Positions 1 through 9,221 of a DNA stretch of 64,000 nucleotides are shown here, one piece after another. A model generated the notes under the pieces. The model ran no database searches and was not told the origin of the DNA. It saw only the letters and a list, made by a program, of their open reading frames with translations. Position numbers and translations under genes: made by a program. The stretch comes from Fictibacillus norfolkensis (GTDB lineage Bacteria; Bacillota; Bacilli; Bacillales; Fictibacillaceae): positions 496,001-560,000 of the forward strand of contig NZ_JACSQM010000002.1 of the NCBI RefSeq assembly GCF_014836645.1. Reading direction: 5' to 3'. How positions within the stretch are numbered: the first letter of the stretch is position 1; every line of letters begins with the position of its first letter.

Positions 1-1650
1 ACATCCTTGATCTTTTAGCTCCAGAAGAACAGAATCGTTGCGAGTTCCAATCTTAATATGAATCTCTCCGTCCTTATCCATACTTTCGATCGCGTTCTTT
101 AATAAATTGATGAAAAGCTGTTTAAGCTGATTTTCCACACCATATACAAGCGGAATGTTATCCGAGATATTTACCCAGATCTGTATGTTTTTCATGATCG
201 CTTGCGTTTCTAGCAATCTTACAACACTATAGATCAGTTCTTGAATGTTCGTATGTTCAAAGCTAACTGCCTGAGGTTTAGCAACAAGCATGAGTTCCCC
301 AACGATGTCGTTGATTCGATTCAGCTCTGACTCCATAATTCTAAGATATTCTAATCGAATCACATCGTCTGCATCTGATAATAGTTTCGTAAACCCTTTT
401 AATGAAGTTAGCGGATTCCGAATCTCATGCGCCACCCCTGCAGCAAGTTCACCGAGAACAGACAGCTTCTCCGATTTTAACATGAGTTCTTCAGTCTGCT
501 TTGCTTTCGTTACATCTCTAGCAAAGGTAACTAGGCTCTCCACATGTCCGTCCTTCGTCATGACTGGTACACCACGGGCCTCTAATAATATCCAATCACC
601 ATTTTTATGAACCAGCCTGAATTCTGTCTGGAACGGTTCTTTTTTCACAAGAGCTCTCATGAAAAGATCAGAAAGGCTCTGTAAATCATCAGGGTGAACC
701 ATTTCAAGGATAGCCCCTTTAATCTCACCATCTTCATAGCCAAGTACAGGTAAGTGTGAAGGAGATACATATTGTATGATGCCAGATGGATCAATCACAG
801 TAATAAGATCTGTAGAATGTTCTGCGATCAAACGATATTTCGCCTCACTTTCACGTAGAGCACGCTCTACTTTTTTCTGAGAAGTAATATCACGGTATAC
901 AATTACGAACCCCATAATTTTACCGTCCATGTCACATATGTTTGAAAAAGATGCAGATACGTCAAAAACGGTTCCGTCTTTGTGTATACGCTGTGTTTCA
1001 TGAAGCGGAACCGATTGTCCCTGTTTTAAGAGATCAATGATCTCCTTCGATTCACCTTGCAGGTGTGCTGGTGTAATAACAGGATAGTCGTCATTTTCCT
1101 CCGAGAAATCCTCTTCAGCCCAGCCGAACATCTGAATGAATGCATCGTTCACCTTGATGACCTCTTGCCTTGTGTTAATAATGAGAATGGCATCTGTTGT
1201 TCCTTTTAAAACTGACTCTAATAGATCTAGAGCCACACTCAGCTCTTCTTCCTTCTGTTTATGAGGTGTAATATCACGTCCTGTGATAACCAACACTTGC
1301 TGTTTACCATCACTCGTAAAGGTAGGCTGCTTTATGAGCTCGAGCATCACTTTACGACCGCTCTTCATCATAATCTTTTCAGCTGTTTTTATCGGTTTTC
1401 TTGTTTCCCATGCTCTCTTATCGGAAAGTCTGCATCTTTCAATTGCTTCGTATGAAAGTCTTGTTTCCAGTTCCTCAAGACTTTTTCCTTTATATTCATC
1501 ATGGTTGATTCCATAAATATTAAGAGCGAACCGGTTCGCTTCTGCCCAAGTTCCATCCGGATACCTTAAACAAACAAATTCGGGCAGGACATCGATCATT
1601 TCTTTTAAAGTGGCAACTGCAGGTAATTCGTCCTGACTTAATACTTTCAT
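1..1650 (-). CDS. PAS-domain sensor histidine kinase (3' part beyond window edge)
   Basis: The gene starts at 1650 and runs off the left edge after 550 codons. Three PAS-like modules can be read at about residues 15-130, 140-260 and 270-385. They are followed by a HisKA dimerisation helix with the phospho-acceptor motif AHEIRNPLTSLKGF (His408) and the N-box FINLLKNAIES of the ATPase domain. The window cuts it at the G1 box (DQGC). No transmembrane segment is visible, so it should be a soluble cytoplasmic sensor. Its kinase core closely resembles that of the kinase at 60542-61963. Kinases of this architecture in Bacillus (KinA, KinE) feed the Spo0F-Spo0A phosphorelay; that role is inferred here. 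A GGTGG ribosome site precedes the ATG. Confidence 0.9.
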   Translation of the reverse strand, partial: MKVLSQDELPAVATLKEMIDVLPEFVCLRYPDGTWAEANRFALNIYGINHDEYKGKSLEELETRLSYEAIERCRLSDKRAWETRKPIKTAEKIMMKSGRKVMLELIKQPTFTSDGKQQVLVITGRDITPHKQKEEELSVALDLLESVLKGTTDAILIINTRQEVIKVNDAFIQMFGWAEEDFSEENDDYPVITPAHLQGESKEIIDLLKQGQSVPLHETQRIHKDGTVFDVSASFSNICDMDGKIMGFVIVYRDITSQKKVERALRESEAKYRLIAEHSTDLITVIDPSGIIQYVSPSHLPVLGYEDGEIKGAILEMVHPDDLQSLSDLFMRALVKKEPFQTEFRLVHKNGDWILLEARGVPVMTKDGHVESLVTFARDVTKAKQTEELMLKSEKLSVLGELAAGVAHEIRNPLTSLKGFTKLLSDADDVIRLEYLRIMESELNRINDIVGELMLVAKPQAVSFEHTNIQELIYSVVRLLETQAIMKNIQIWVNISDNIPLVYGVENQLKQLFINLLKNAIESMDKDGEIHIKIGTRNDSVLLELKDQGC

Positions 1651-1774
1651 TCTATCCACCCTTTTTTACTAAAACTTTCTTAACGTTTATAAATTAAATA
1701 AAAGGGTCTAGTTTCCTTTATTTTTTTCAGGAATTCGCACGTCAAATTCGTTTCTTTTTCGCCTAAATATGACA

Positions 1775-1804
1775 AAAGACGCTTTCCTCGAGGAAAGCGT
1801 CTTT
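1775..1804 (-). terminator. Intrinsic terminator of the HU gene
   Basis: A perfect 30-base palindrome (AAAGACGCTTTCCTC and its complement) lies 15 bases after the HU stop codon. On the minus strand it is followed by a short T-rich run. Confidence 0.8.
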
Positions 1805-1819
1805 CGTATCTGCTGACGA

Positions 1820-2098
1820 TTAAACGGCTTTTACCGCTTCTTTTAGCGATTTACCTGGCTTGAAAGCAGGTACGTTGCTAGCCTGGATCATGATCTCTTC
1901 ACCAGTAAGAGGATTACGTCCTTTTCTTGCGTTACGGTTCCTTGTTTCAAATGTTCCGAAACCGATAAGCTGCACGCTTTCACCGTTTTTCAAAGCATCT
2001 GTAATCGCATCTAGCACTGCATCAACGGCAAGCGCTGATTCTTTTTTGTTCATACTCGTTGCATTTCGAACTGCATCTACTAAATCCATCTTTTTCAT
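1820..2098 (-). CDS. HU-family DNA-binding protein
   Basis: This 92-residue protein matches the full length of bacterial HU, the small dimeric nucleoid protein that bends DNA without sequence specificity. The beta-arm signature [12 protein letters not shown] and the conserved FKPGK.L end are present, as is the QLIGFG(T/N)FE core. An AAGGGAG ribosome site lies about ten bases before the first ATG; a second ATG three codons in is an alternative. It is monocistronic with its own terminator. In Bacillus the main HU gene (hbs) normally sits near spoIVA and mtrB, not here, so this could be a second HU paralogue. That is an inference from neighbourhood. Confidence 0.93.
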   Translation of the reverse strand: MKKMDLVDAVRNATSMNKKESALAVDAVLDAITDALKNGESVQLIGFGTFETRNRNARKGRNPLTGEEIMIQASNVPAFKPGKSLKEAVKAV

Positions 2099-2230
2099 TT
2101 TGTGTTGCTCCCTTCAAACATTGAATGAACTGCTTGTGTAGCAACATTATTAACGAAAAAAATAGGTTTCATACAAAAAGATACAAAATTCCGAAAAAAT
2201 ATTTATATAGTTTAATAATTCGTTTTTTGA

Positions 2231-3001
2231 TTAGAATCCTTGAATGGTCATTCCACCATCTACAAAAAGTGTTTGGCCGTTCACATAATCAGCTGCTTCA
2301 CTTGCTAAAAATACCGCAGGTCCCACAAGATCAGGTAGTTCTCCTACTCTTTTTTGCGGAGTAACAGCGAGTATATCTTGTAAATATTTCTCGTTAGCTA
2401 AAAGTTTCTCTGTTAATGGTGTCTTAAAATACCATGGTCCGATGCTGTTCACATTAATTCCATACTGTCCCCACTCAAGAGCTAAGTTCTTCGTCATCTG
2501 TATAATCGCGGCTTTAGTAGAGGCATAGACTACGCCGGTACGAAGAGCAACATGTCCAGCAACAGAAGAAATTGTAATGATTTTGCCTCCTCCAGCTTGC
2601 TTCATTCGTTGACCAGCTTGCTGTGAGAACCAAAAAGCTGAACGAAGGTTCGTGTGCATGATCGTATCCCATTCTTCATCAGATACATCTAAAGCTTTTG
2701 ATCGGATATTCATTCCAGCATTGTTTACAAGTATATCGACCTCTACCTGCTCTGAATCTAGTGTTTCAAAGATTCCTTTAACCTGATCCTTGTTCGTAAC
2801 ATCCGCTTCAAAAAGGAACGCCTTTGTTCCTGCACTTTCAATCAACTGTGCTGTCTTTTCCAGATCAGAATGTGTTCTAGATACAATGATCACATCCGCA
2901 CCGGCTTCTGCATATCCAATCGCGATCGCTTGTCCGATCCCTCTTCCAGCACCCGTTACGAGTGCTGTTTTTCCTTTAAGTGAAAATGACGGTAAATACA
3001 C
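2231..3001 (-). CDS. Short-chain dehydrogenase/reductase (gluconate 5-dehydrogenase-like)
   Basis: A classical SDR of 256 residues with a GTG start preceded by GAGGAGG. The NAD(P)-binding TGAGRGIG motif is at residues 16-23 and the structural NNAG at 93-96. The catalytic Ser146, Tyr159 and Lys163 (YASTK) have canonical spacing. The arginine-rich stretch after the second strand (SRTH) suggests an NADPH preference. Overall it looks like the gluconate 5-dehydrogenase/2-deoxy-gluconate 3-dehydrogenase branch, but no sugar-acid genes lie nearby, so the substrate is open. It starts 18 bases after the stop of the gene at 3020-3925 and may share its transcript. Confidence 0.85.
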   Translation of the reverse strand: MYLPSFSLKGKTALVTGAGRGIGQAIAIGYAEAGADVIIVSRTHSDLEKTAQLIESAGTKAFLFEADVTNKDQVKGIFETLDSEQVEVDILVNNAGMNIRSKALDVSDEEWDTIMHTNLRSAFWFSQQAGQRMKQAGGGKIITISSVAGHVALRTGVVYASTKAAIIQMTKNLALEWGQYGINVNSIGPWYFKTPLTEKLLANEKYLQDILAVTPQKRVGELPDLVGPAVFLASEAADYVNGQTLFVDGGMTIQGF

Positions 3002-3019
3002 GTATACGACCTCCTCGAT

Positions 3020-3925
3020 TTAGTTAAAAAGTTCGGGGGAAATGATAAAGTAACGTTCTTGGTTTGTCTCATAAGTATTTATCGTATGAATGCTAATTTG
3101 ATAGGTAGGCACTTCCATATCCTCTTCCATGTCAGAACCGTCTTCACGTACAACTAGATCAGTAATTTTTTTAATACCTGAATTCTCTATGTTCCACAAA
3201 GAGCTGTCCACGCTATCAAACTGTACTTGTTCAAAGTTTGTGAAGCTCAAATAATAGGAATTACCCTTTGGCACCATATTTTTTAAGCCATGCAGATCGA
3301 GAGCTTTAAAATAAATGCTAGGAGAAGAAATAAAGTTTTCACGATTTACCATTTCAAGTTCTGCATCCATAATATGTGTACTTATTTGATAATTCCCATC
3401 ATGCAGCGAAATCCATGCATTCATATCTCGACCATCTCGATAATAAGAAGTTTCATAGTTAAAATGGCGAACTTCTCCATCGCTATTAAAGATGATTTCC
3501 ACATTGTTTATAGCAAGCTCTCCCTCTGCATGTAGCACTTTCTTTACCTTCTCATATTCATTATAAAAATTCATCTCATACACATTAGTTGCTGCTTTAA
3601 CATGATGTATTTCTTCATAGAAAGCTGTTACTGAGTGGTTCACAATGCTGCTTGATAAAAAAGATAACACCCCAAGAGAAGCTGCCCACTTTTTTGCATC
3701 TTTATTAACGATAAGCTTAGGAAGAAAAAAGAGTACGAAAATCGCAATACCTATAGGCAATACCAATGAATTCATGCGAAACGTAAACGTACTTAACAAA
3801 AAGTAACCGATCAGTTTCCACCCAATGTTAGATTCTTCATGATTCGCTTTTTTCATATAGATGAGAATTAATAATATAAGAAAAATACCCGACATACCCC
3901 AAGCTAGATACGATTCAAGCTGCAT
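3020..3925 (-). CDS. Membrane protein of unknown function
   Basis: I do not recognise this 301-residue protein. The N-terminus holds about four hydrophobic segments (roughly residues 7-25, 40-55, 60-75 and 88-105). A long hydrophilic domain of about 190 residues follows, rich in aromatic and acidic residues, and is probably exposed on one face of the membrane. The reading frame is open further upstream, but AGGGGGAG is placed ideally before the ATG at 3925 and the extra upstream codons would overlap the helicase terminator, so I chose that start. It is in tandem with the SDR gene. Confidence 0.7.
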   Translation of the reverse strand: MQLESYLAWGMSGIFLILLILIYMKKANHEESNIGWKLIGYFLLSTFTFRMNSLVLPIGIAIFVLFFLPKLIVNKDAKKWAASLGVLSFLSSSIVNHSVTAFYEEIHHVKAATNVYEMNFYNEYEKVKKVLHAEGELAINNVEIIFNSDGEVRHFNYETSYYRDGRDMNAWISLHDGNYQISTHIMDAELEMVNRENFISSPSIYFKALDLHGLKNMVPKGNSYYLSFTNFEQVQFDSVDSSLWNIENSGIKKITDLVVREDGSDMEEDMEVPTYQISIHTINTYETNQERYFIISPELFN

Positions 3926-4033
3926 CGTTCTCCCCCTAATTTTTGGATAATAGTATAAGTTTATCAAAAAAATCGTGAAAAAGACGCTTCTATAACAACT
4001 GAAAAAAATTTCTCGAAAGTCCACAGAAAGCAC

Positions 4034-4067
4034 AAGAAAAGCACAGCTCATTCGCTGTGCTTTTCTT
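4034..4067 (-). terminator. Intrinsic terminator of the helicase operon
   Basis: A 14-bp stem (AAGAAAAGCACAGC and its complement) with a six-base loop overlaps the helicase stop codon and is followed by T-rich sequence on the minus strand. Confidence 0.85.
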
Positions 4068-6858
4068 AAGATTCGACCCATTCTTTTCTTAGCGTAAATA
4101 GGTCTTTTAATTCGTCTGTTGATAGTTCCGTAATCCAATTTTCACTCTGAATCACTTTTTCTGAAAGTTCTTTTTTGCTCTCGAGCATCATGTCAATCTT
4201 CTCTTCTAATGTGCCAAGCGTAATCATCTTGTGCACCGTCACGAATTTTTTTTGTCCGATACGATGGGCACGATCAGTTGCTTGATTCTCAACAGCTGGA
4301 TTCCACCATCGATCATAATGAATAACGTGATTGGCTTCGGTTAAGTTGAGACCGGTTCCGCCAGCTTTTAGAGATAAGATAAAGATCGGATGTTCTCCGT
4401 CTTGAAAACTTTCAATCATCTGGTCACGTTTTTGCTTGCTTAGACTGCCATGCAAAAAGAGTACGGACCGGCCGAATTTTTTCTCCACATACTTCTTTAT
4501 TAATTCACCCATAAAGATAAACTGTGTAAAGATCAAGCACCTTTCATCTTTTTCAAGAATGGCATCGATCAACTCAATCGTTTTTGCAAATTTAACAGAC
4601 TGATCCTCAAGTTTTCCTAGCTTATCATTCTTTGTATAAAGAGCCGGATGATCGCAGATTTGCTTTAATTTGCCTAACATCGCGAGTAATAATCCACGCC
4701 TTTGCATACCTGTTACTTTTTCCAACTGCTCAAACGTATCTTGAACAAGTCGCTCATATAGAGAAGCTTGTTCTTTTGATAACGGACAATATTCTTTGAT
4801 CTCTTGTTTCTCAGGCAGATTAAGCTGTACAGCTGGATCCATCTTCGTCCGTCGCAGCAGGAATGGTTGAACAAGCTGTTTTAATTGCTGTAAACGCAAC
4901 GTATCATTGTCTTTCTCAACTGGCACTACAAACTTTTTCTGAAACGATGGTTCGCTCCCTAAATATCCTGGGTTTAAAAAGTCGAAGATCGCCCATAGCT
5001 CAAGAAGTCTGTTTTCTACAGGAGTTCCCGTTAACGCGATCTTGTGACGTCCGTTCAGCCTGCGGATACTTCTTGATTGTTTTGTATAACTGTTTTTAAT
5101 GTTCTGTGCCTCATCGAGTACGATCGCTTCCCAATACGTTTCACTCATCTCATTATAATCAAGCTGACATGTCGTATATGAAGTGATAACAACATCGAAT
5201 TTTTTATACCACTCAGTAAATTGATCTCCTTTTTTCCGGTTCCCTCCGTAATGAAGACCTACTGACAAAGTCGGTGAAAAGTGTTGAAGCTCCTTTTGCC
5301 AGTTTCCGATTACAGAAGTAGGACATACGAGTAAAAAAGTACCTTCGTGCTTTTCTTTTTCTTTCACTTTTAAGAAATAGTCAATGGTCTGAACGGTTTT
5401 CCCTAGCCCCATATCGTCTGCTAAACAACCACCAAGACCGAATTCCCGGAGAAAATACATCCATGAACTTCCTGTCTTTTGATAGTCCCTTAACGTTCCG
5501 ATTAAGTTTTCAGCTTTTGGCTCAATGGGTAATGTCTTGATCTCTGTAAGCTGATCCATCCATGCGTTCAATGGTTCATCCCATTCAATGTCAAGCATCG
5601 GTCCTTCTAAATCTAATCCTTCAAGACCATCTTCAGCAGGGTTGGTTTCCATGTTGAGCAGATGTTGTTCTAACACATCTTTTAGCTGAATGCCTGTACG
5701 ATCCACGTTCTTAATAAGATGACGTACTTGTTTCATCCACTCAGGATCGACTCTGTACCATTGACCGTTTCTTCGCACGAGTCTTCTGCTGCCATCAACG
5801 AGTTTTCGAAACTCTTCTTCCGTAAGCTCTTCGTCCCCCGTTGACATTCGCCAATCAAATTGCATGATTGCATTTAATCCAAGGAAAGAAGGTGCACCCC
5901 CAGATTGTTGCGATTTTGTTTTTACCTTTGCTTTTACTTTCGGTTGAAGTTCCTGAACGGTCTCCCACCATGCTGGAAGGATAACGGTAAGTCCAATCTG
6001 TCTTAACAGATCGCTTTTTAGCGTTAAAAAATCCCAAGCTTCTTTTTCGGTTATCTCATTACGTATTTCTTTACGCGTATTTGGTTTTAACCATGAGATT
6101 AATTTTGTTACGAGCTCTATATCCGATTCTAACATCTCTTTAAAAGGCTTCCATTCATCTGGGAGAAGTGTGCTCTTTCCAAGATAGGGTACAGCTATTC
6201 CATCATCTTTTTCTTGAAGAATGACGTGTAATTTCCAAATATCTTCACTACCTTCACCATCATTAGCAGGTTCAGAGAGTTGAAAAATGATATGAAAGGG
6301 CTTAGGATCTTTTCTCCAGCCGATCTTAATCAGCCATTCCTCTTCATTTAAGTGATTTAAGGCGGATATGATCTGTCTAGGTACCCCTTTCATACGATCT
6401 CTGTTAAAGTTTGAAGGCAAGTAAGTACTTCCGTCATGTGGCAATGTAGAGAGAGCTTCATTCAACCACGCCGATTCAATTCTCTCTCCATCCGTTCTCC
6501 ATGCCCATACACCTGTTTTCCATGCTTCGTAATCAGGAGTAACCTTATCTTTTTGCATCAAACGAAAGACATCATTTGCCTCTCTTACAAAAGCCCAAGA
6601 ATCTTCTTCCCAATTGTTTTCCGCCAGAAAAAAGTCGGGATAACGATTAAAAAGATCAAATGCTTCCCCAGCATCTAAATAAACATTCTGATCATCATCA
6701 ACATCTAGCATCGTCCCGAAAAATGAAGGCTTATGCCATGTAAATAAAAGAGGTTTCCAGTCGTTTACATGCACTCTTTTCGAATGTTTAGTGGCCCATA
6801 AAACCATGTTGCCATGAAGCCATTTCGCGTGTAGCAAAAGATTGCTTGTATCGATCAT
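4066..6858 (-). CDS. SNF2-family DEAD/H-box helicase (YwqA-like)
   Basis: A 930-residue Swi2/Snf2 ATPase. The first 450 residues are a bacterial SNF2-associated region. The motor follows: motif I DMGLGKT (482-488), motif II DEAQ (582-585), motif III LTGTPVEN (609-616), and in lobe two SLKAGGTGLNLT and the motif VI-like QATDRAHRIGQ. Such enzymes translocate on DNA and remodel protein-DNA complexes. In B. subtilis the counterpart YwqA is paired with the SWIM protein YwqB. The same pairing is seen here: the ATG overlaps the stop of the upstream gene by four bases (ATGA), which implies translational coupling. Confidence 0.9.
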   Translation of the reverse strand: MIDTSNLLLHAKWLHGNMVLWATKHSKRVHVNDWKPLLFTWHKPSFFGTMLDVDDDQNVYLDAGEAFDLFNRYPDFFLAENNWEEDSWAFVREANDVFRLMQKDKVTPDYEAWKTGVWAWRTDGERIESAWLNEALSTLPHDGSTYLPSNFNRDRMKGVPRQIISALNHLNEEEWLIKIGWRKDPKPFHIIFQLSEPANDGEGSEDIWKLHVILQEKDDGIAVPYLGKSTLLPDEWKPFKEMLESDIELVTKLISWLKPNTRKEIRNEITEKEAWDFLTLKSDLLRQIGLTVILPAWWETVQELQPKVKAKVKTKSQQSGGAPSFLGLNAIMQFDWRMSTGDEELTEEEFRKLVDGSRRLVRRNGQWYRVDPEWMKQVRHLIKNVDRTGIQLKDVLEQHLLNMETNPAEDGLEGLDLEGPMLDIEWDEPLNAWMDQLTEIKTLPIEPKAENLIGTLRDYQKTGSSWMYFLREFGLGGCLADDMGLGKTVQTIDYFLKVKEKEKHEGTFLLVCPTSVIGNWQKELQHFSPTLSVGLHYGGNRKKGDQFTEWYKKFDVVITSYTTCQLDYNEMSETYWEAIVLDEAQNIKNSYTKQSRSIRRLNGRHKIALTGTPVENRLLELWAIFDFLNPGYLGSEPSFQKKFVVPVEKDNDTLRLQQLKQLVQPFLLRRTKMDPAVQLNLPEKQEIKEYCPLSKEQASLYERLVQDTFEQLEKVTGMQRRGLLLAMLGKLKQICDHPALYTKNDKLGKLEDQSVKFAKTIELIDAILEKDERCLIFTQFIFMGELIKKYVEKKFGRSVLFLHGSLSKQKRDQMIESFQDGEHPIFILSLKAGGTGLNLTEANHVIHYDRWWNPAVENQATDRAHRIGQKKFVTVHKMITLGTLEEKIDMMLESKKELSEKVIQSENWITELSTDELKDLFTLRKEWVES

Positions 6859-8171
6859 GAAATAAACTTTCCTTTCCTTAGCTCTTCCTGAAAGGCTCTA
6901 AGCCGCCCATAAACTGTAGCAATCTGATTGATATACTGTGAAAAACGTTCTTCTTCTCCAAGTTCAAAATATAAAGTGCGAAGCGTTTTTAAATGTTTAA
7001 TGGCGGATTGATAAGATTTTCTTGTCCTCTCATTAATAAGCCTATCAATCGCTTGATGATAGATCGGCAGAGCGGATTCTTTTTGAAAGGACACGACCTC
7101 TTTTAGATCCTTTCTTTGAATCAACTCTGGTGAGTAGCCCATGATCACTTGCAGTTCCACCCATCTCTCATGCTCACCGATCACCATCAAATATTCACCG
7201 TACTCATAGAACGTGATGGGTAAAAATTCAATCAGCATTTCTTCATACTGATCCTCGTCACCTGTATGTTGAGCGTACTTCCAAAAATAGCTTAAGTACT
7301 CATGGAAAAACTCTCGAGAATTGGAATGATAATAGTACGTACCAACACCTTCTAAGAAATATGGCTTCAGATCGAGCAGCCATAACAAGAGGCGATCCCA
7401 TTCTTGTTTGTCTACCAATAACTTCATCCAAACCAGATAATGAACTATGTCTACCTTTTTCTCACACTGAGTTAGTCGTTTGAAAGCAAGTTCTTCATTT
7501 CCACTCGCAAAGGCAAAATGAACAAGAGCCAATTCAAGCATTTGAGATGTTTTTCCACTCTCTTTTTCTTCTAGCAGCTGCTTTTCATATTTAGACACCC
7601 AAGCTTGTTCAATGTAAAGTAACGACCAGCTGATCTGGAATAGATAAAATAGAAGATGTCCCCACTTGGGTGGAATCTCATAAAGACTCTGAAAGTTTCT
7701 TAAACTTTCTTCCACAAGTTTTTTATTCTCTTTTAGTAACTTTTTGCTGTCGATCTGTTTTAATGTAATATACATTTGATCACATAGTTTCTCAACGGTA
7801 GCATCAAAGTTCGATTGCATATATGTAGCCACACCATATTGAGCTTCAAAAGAAAACAATCGGAGCAGCGTTTCGATCTGTACGTGATATTTGTATAACA
7901 ACGCAATATCTTCATCAAAGAATTGCCCTGCATTTAAAAGCGCAGGGTAATAATCTCGGTAAATATGAACAAACGTATAACTCGTATCTTTTCCGTCTAC
8001 GAGATCTCGAAAGGAGACGGTTTGCAGTTTACGTCTCTCGAAAGTTTCAAACCGTTCTGAAAAATACTCTCGCCATAGTTGAACAGAATGTGTGTTTTGA
8101 ACTTTTTGCTCAGGCGTTTCATAATGAACTTGAGTTTCGCCCTTATCTTTATGCTCTTCAGTTGGTTTCAT
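6855..8171 (-). CDS. YwqB-like helicase partner lacking a SWIM zinc finger
   Basis: A 438-residue, mostly helical soluble protein encoded directly upstream of the SNF2 helicase and overlapping it by four bases. Position and composition fit the C-terminal part of YwqB-type proteins. Those normally carry an N-terminal SWIM zinc finger (CxC...CxH), but no such motif can be read here. The frame is open to 8201, but AAAGGGGGGAG sits just before the ATG at 8171, which I take as the start. Either the SWIM domain was lost or this family variant never had it. Function is unknown; a helicase accessory role is inferred from the coupling. Confidence 0.7.
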   Translation of the reverse strand: MKPTEEHKDKGETQVHYETPEQKVQNTHSVQLWREYFSERFETFERRKLQTVSFRDLVDGKDTSYTFVHIYRDYYPALLNAGQFFDEDIALLYKYHVQIETLLRLFSFEAQYGVATYMQSNFDATVEKLCDQMYITLKQIDSKKLLKENKKLVEESLRNFQSLYEIPPKWGHLLFYLFQISWSLLYIEQAWVSKYEKQLLEEKESGKTSQMLELALVHFAFASGNEELAFKRLTQCEKKVDIVHYLVWMKLLVDKQEWDRLLLWLLDLKPYFLEGVGTYYYHSNSREFFHEYLSYFWKYAQHTGDEDQYEEMLIEFLPITFYEYGEYLMVIGEHERWVELQVIMGYSPELIQRKDLKEVVSFQKESALPIYHQAIDRLINERTRKSYQSAIKHLKTLRTLYFELGEEERFSQYINQIATVYGRLRAFQEELRKGKFIS

Positions 8172-8477
8172 TCCGTCTCCCCCCTTTCTTTTTATTACCA
8201 ATTATAGCAAAATACATCTAGACTCATTCATGTATATCATATCTATTTTAAAGGAAACCGGTGAAATTGACCAAAGATACACATTTAACTCCTAAAACAA
8301 TTCCAATTTTTACCGATAATTTTAAGTGAAGTGTCTCATAAAGGCTTTTACAAGCATGAAACAAAAGATAAGTTATTTGAAAAGAAGTTCCCTGGAGTTA
8401 AGTTTATCTTTAATGATATGCTAGTCAATTGCCATAGAGACTTCTTAGTCGCTACATCCCGAAAGGAAGAACTACTT
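8172..8477. promoter_or_regulatory. Divergent intergenic region
   Basis: About 300 bases separate the helicase operon from the first Spo0E-like gene. A TATAAT on the minus strand (8201-8206) can serve the helicase operon. The plus-strand reading frame open from 8331 has no ribosome site at its beginning, so I treat that part as leader. I see no repeat or RNA structure here. Confidence 0.4.
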
Positions 8478-8642
8478 ATGATAGAAAAAAGTATTCAAGA
8501 ACGAATTCTCCTATTAAGAGAAGAATTATATGTAATCTCAAATCAACTAAACTATGAACTAACACACCCTAAACTGGTCACAATAAGCCAACAGCTCGAT
8601 CAATTATTAAATCAGTACGCTAATATCCAACAAAAATCATAA
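8478..8642 (+). CDS. Spo0E-like aspartyl-phosphate phosphatase (small)
   Basis: A 54-residue, all-helical protein with the Spo0E-family signature SQQLDQLLNQY near its C-terminus and a first helix (EKSIQERILLLREELY). Known members (Spo0E, YisI, YnzD) dephosphorylate Spo0A~P and delay sporulation. The frame extends upstream, but AAAGGAAG precedes the ATG at 8478 and the family length (50-85 residues) favours this start. A second, even smaller member follows at 8840. Confidence 0.75.
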   Translation: MIEKSIQERILLLREELYVISNQLNYELTHPKLVTISQQLDQLLNQYANIQQKS

Positions 8643-8669
8643 AAAGCGGCCTTTATCCAGGTCGTTTTA
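8642..8669 (+). terminator. Weak intrinsic terminator
   Basis: A six-bp stem (CGGCCT with AGGTCG, one G-T pair) flanked by AAAA and TTTT lies directly after the Spo0E-like gene. Confidence 0.5.
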
Positions 8670-8839
8670 TTATTTTCAGAAGACCTTCCATCTCCTAGGT
8701 TCTCAATTCGACATACAACCCCTTCCTTATGTAGTTTTTTGTAACATTATCACTTTTTTAGACGAAACCCTTTTTCTTTTTGTAAATTTATTGCATATTA
8801 AGTGAAGACAAAATCTCTCATGAAAGTTGTGAATGAAAC

Positions 8840-8998
8840 ATGTTATTGCAATTAATTGAGGAAAAACGTGAAGTATTGTTATGCCTTGGCAAAACCTATT
8901 GCTTAACCGCTAAAGAAACAGTAATCTGCAGTCAGGAATTAGATCAATTATTGAATCGCTTAGATGATTTTATTGGTGAACCTAGAGATAATTCATAA
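8840..8998 (+). CDS. Second Spo0E-like small protein
   Basis: A 52-residue reading frame beginning MLLQLIEEKREVLL and containing SQELDQLLNRL, the same Spo0E-family signature as the gene at 8478. An in-frame TGA six bases upstream limits the start to the ATG at 8840 or a nearby TTG. No good ribosome site is visible, so expression is uncertain and it could be a decaying duplicate. If translated, it would be another negative input on Spo0A~P. The similarity to its neighbour is confined to the helical core, so any duplication is not recent. Confidence 0.55.
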   Translation: MLLQLIEEKREVLLCLGKTYCLTAKETVICSQELDQLLNRLDDFIGEPRDNS

Positions 8999-9221
8999 TA
9001 TTTGTCTATTTCCTGGGAAATTTGTCGTTTAAGAATCTTCTTCTCTACTTTATCTTATCGCCCATCAAAGATATCTATTAAATTCCATATTTACCTATTA
9101 TTATATGAAGATAGTAATGTAATCTGTTTGTTATCTTCTCCTAATGAGTTTGTTACATACAATTAGTATAATTGGCAACCGAGGCGTATTTAACCAATTA
9201 TACATATTAGGAGGAGTTATC

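Noticed and set aside
8331..8477. Longer N-terminus for the first Spo0E-like protein
   Set aside because: The start would be a GTG without a ribosome site, and the extra 49 residues do not fit the family length.
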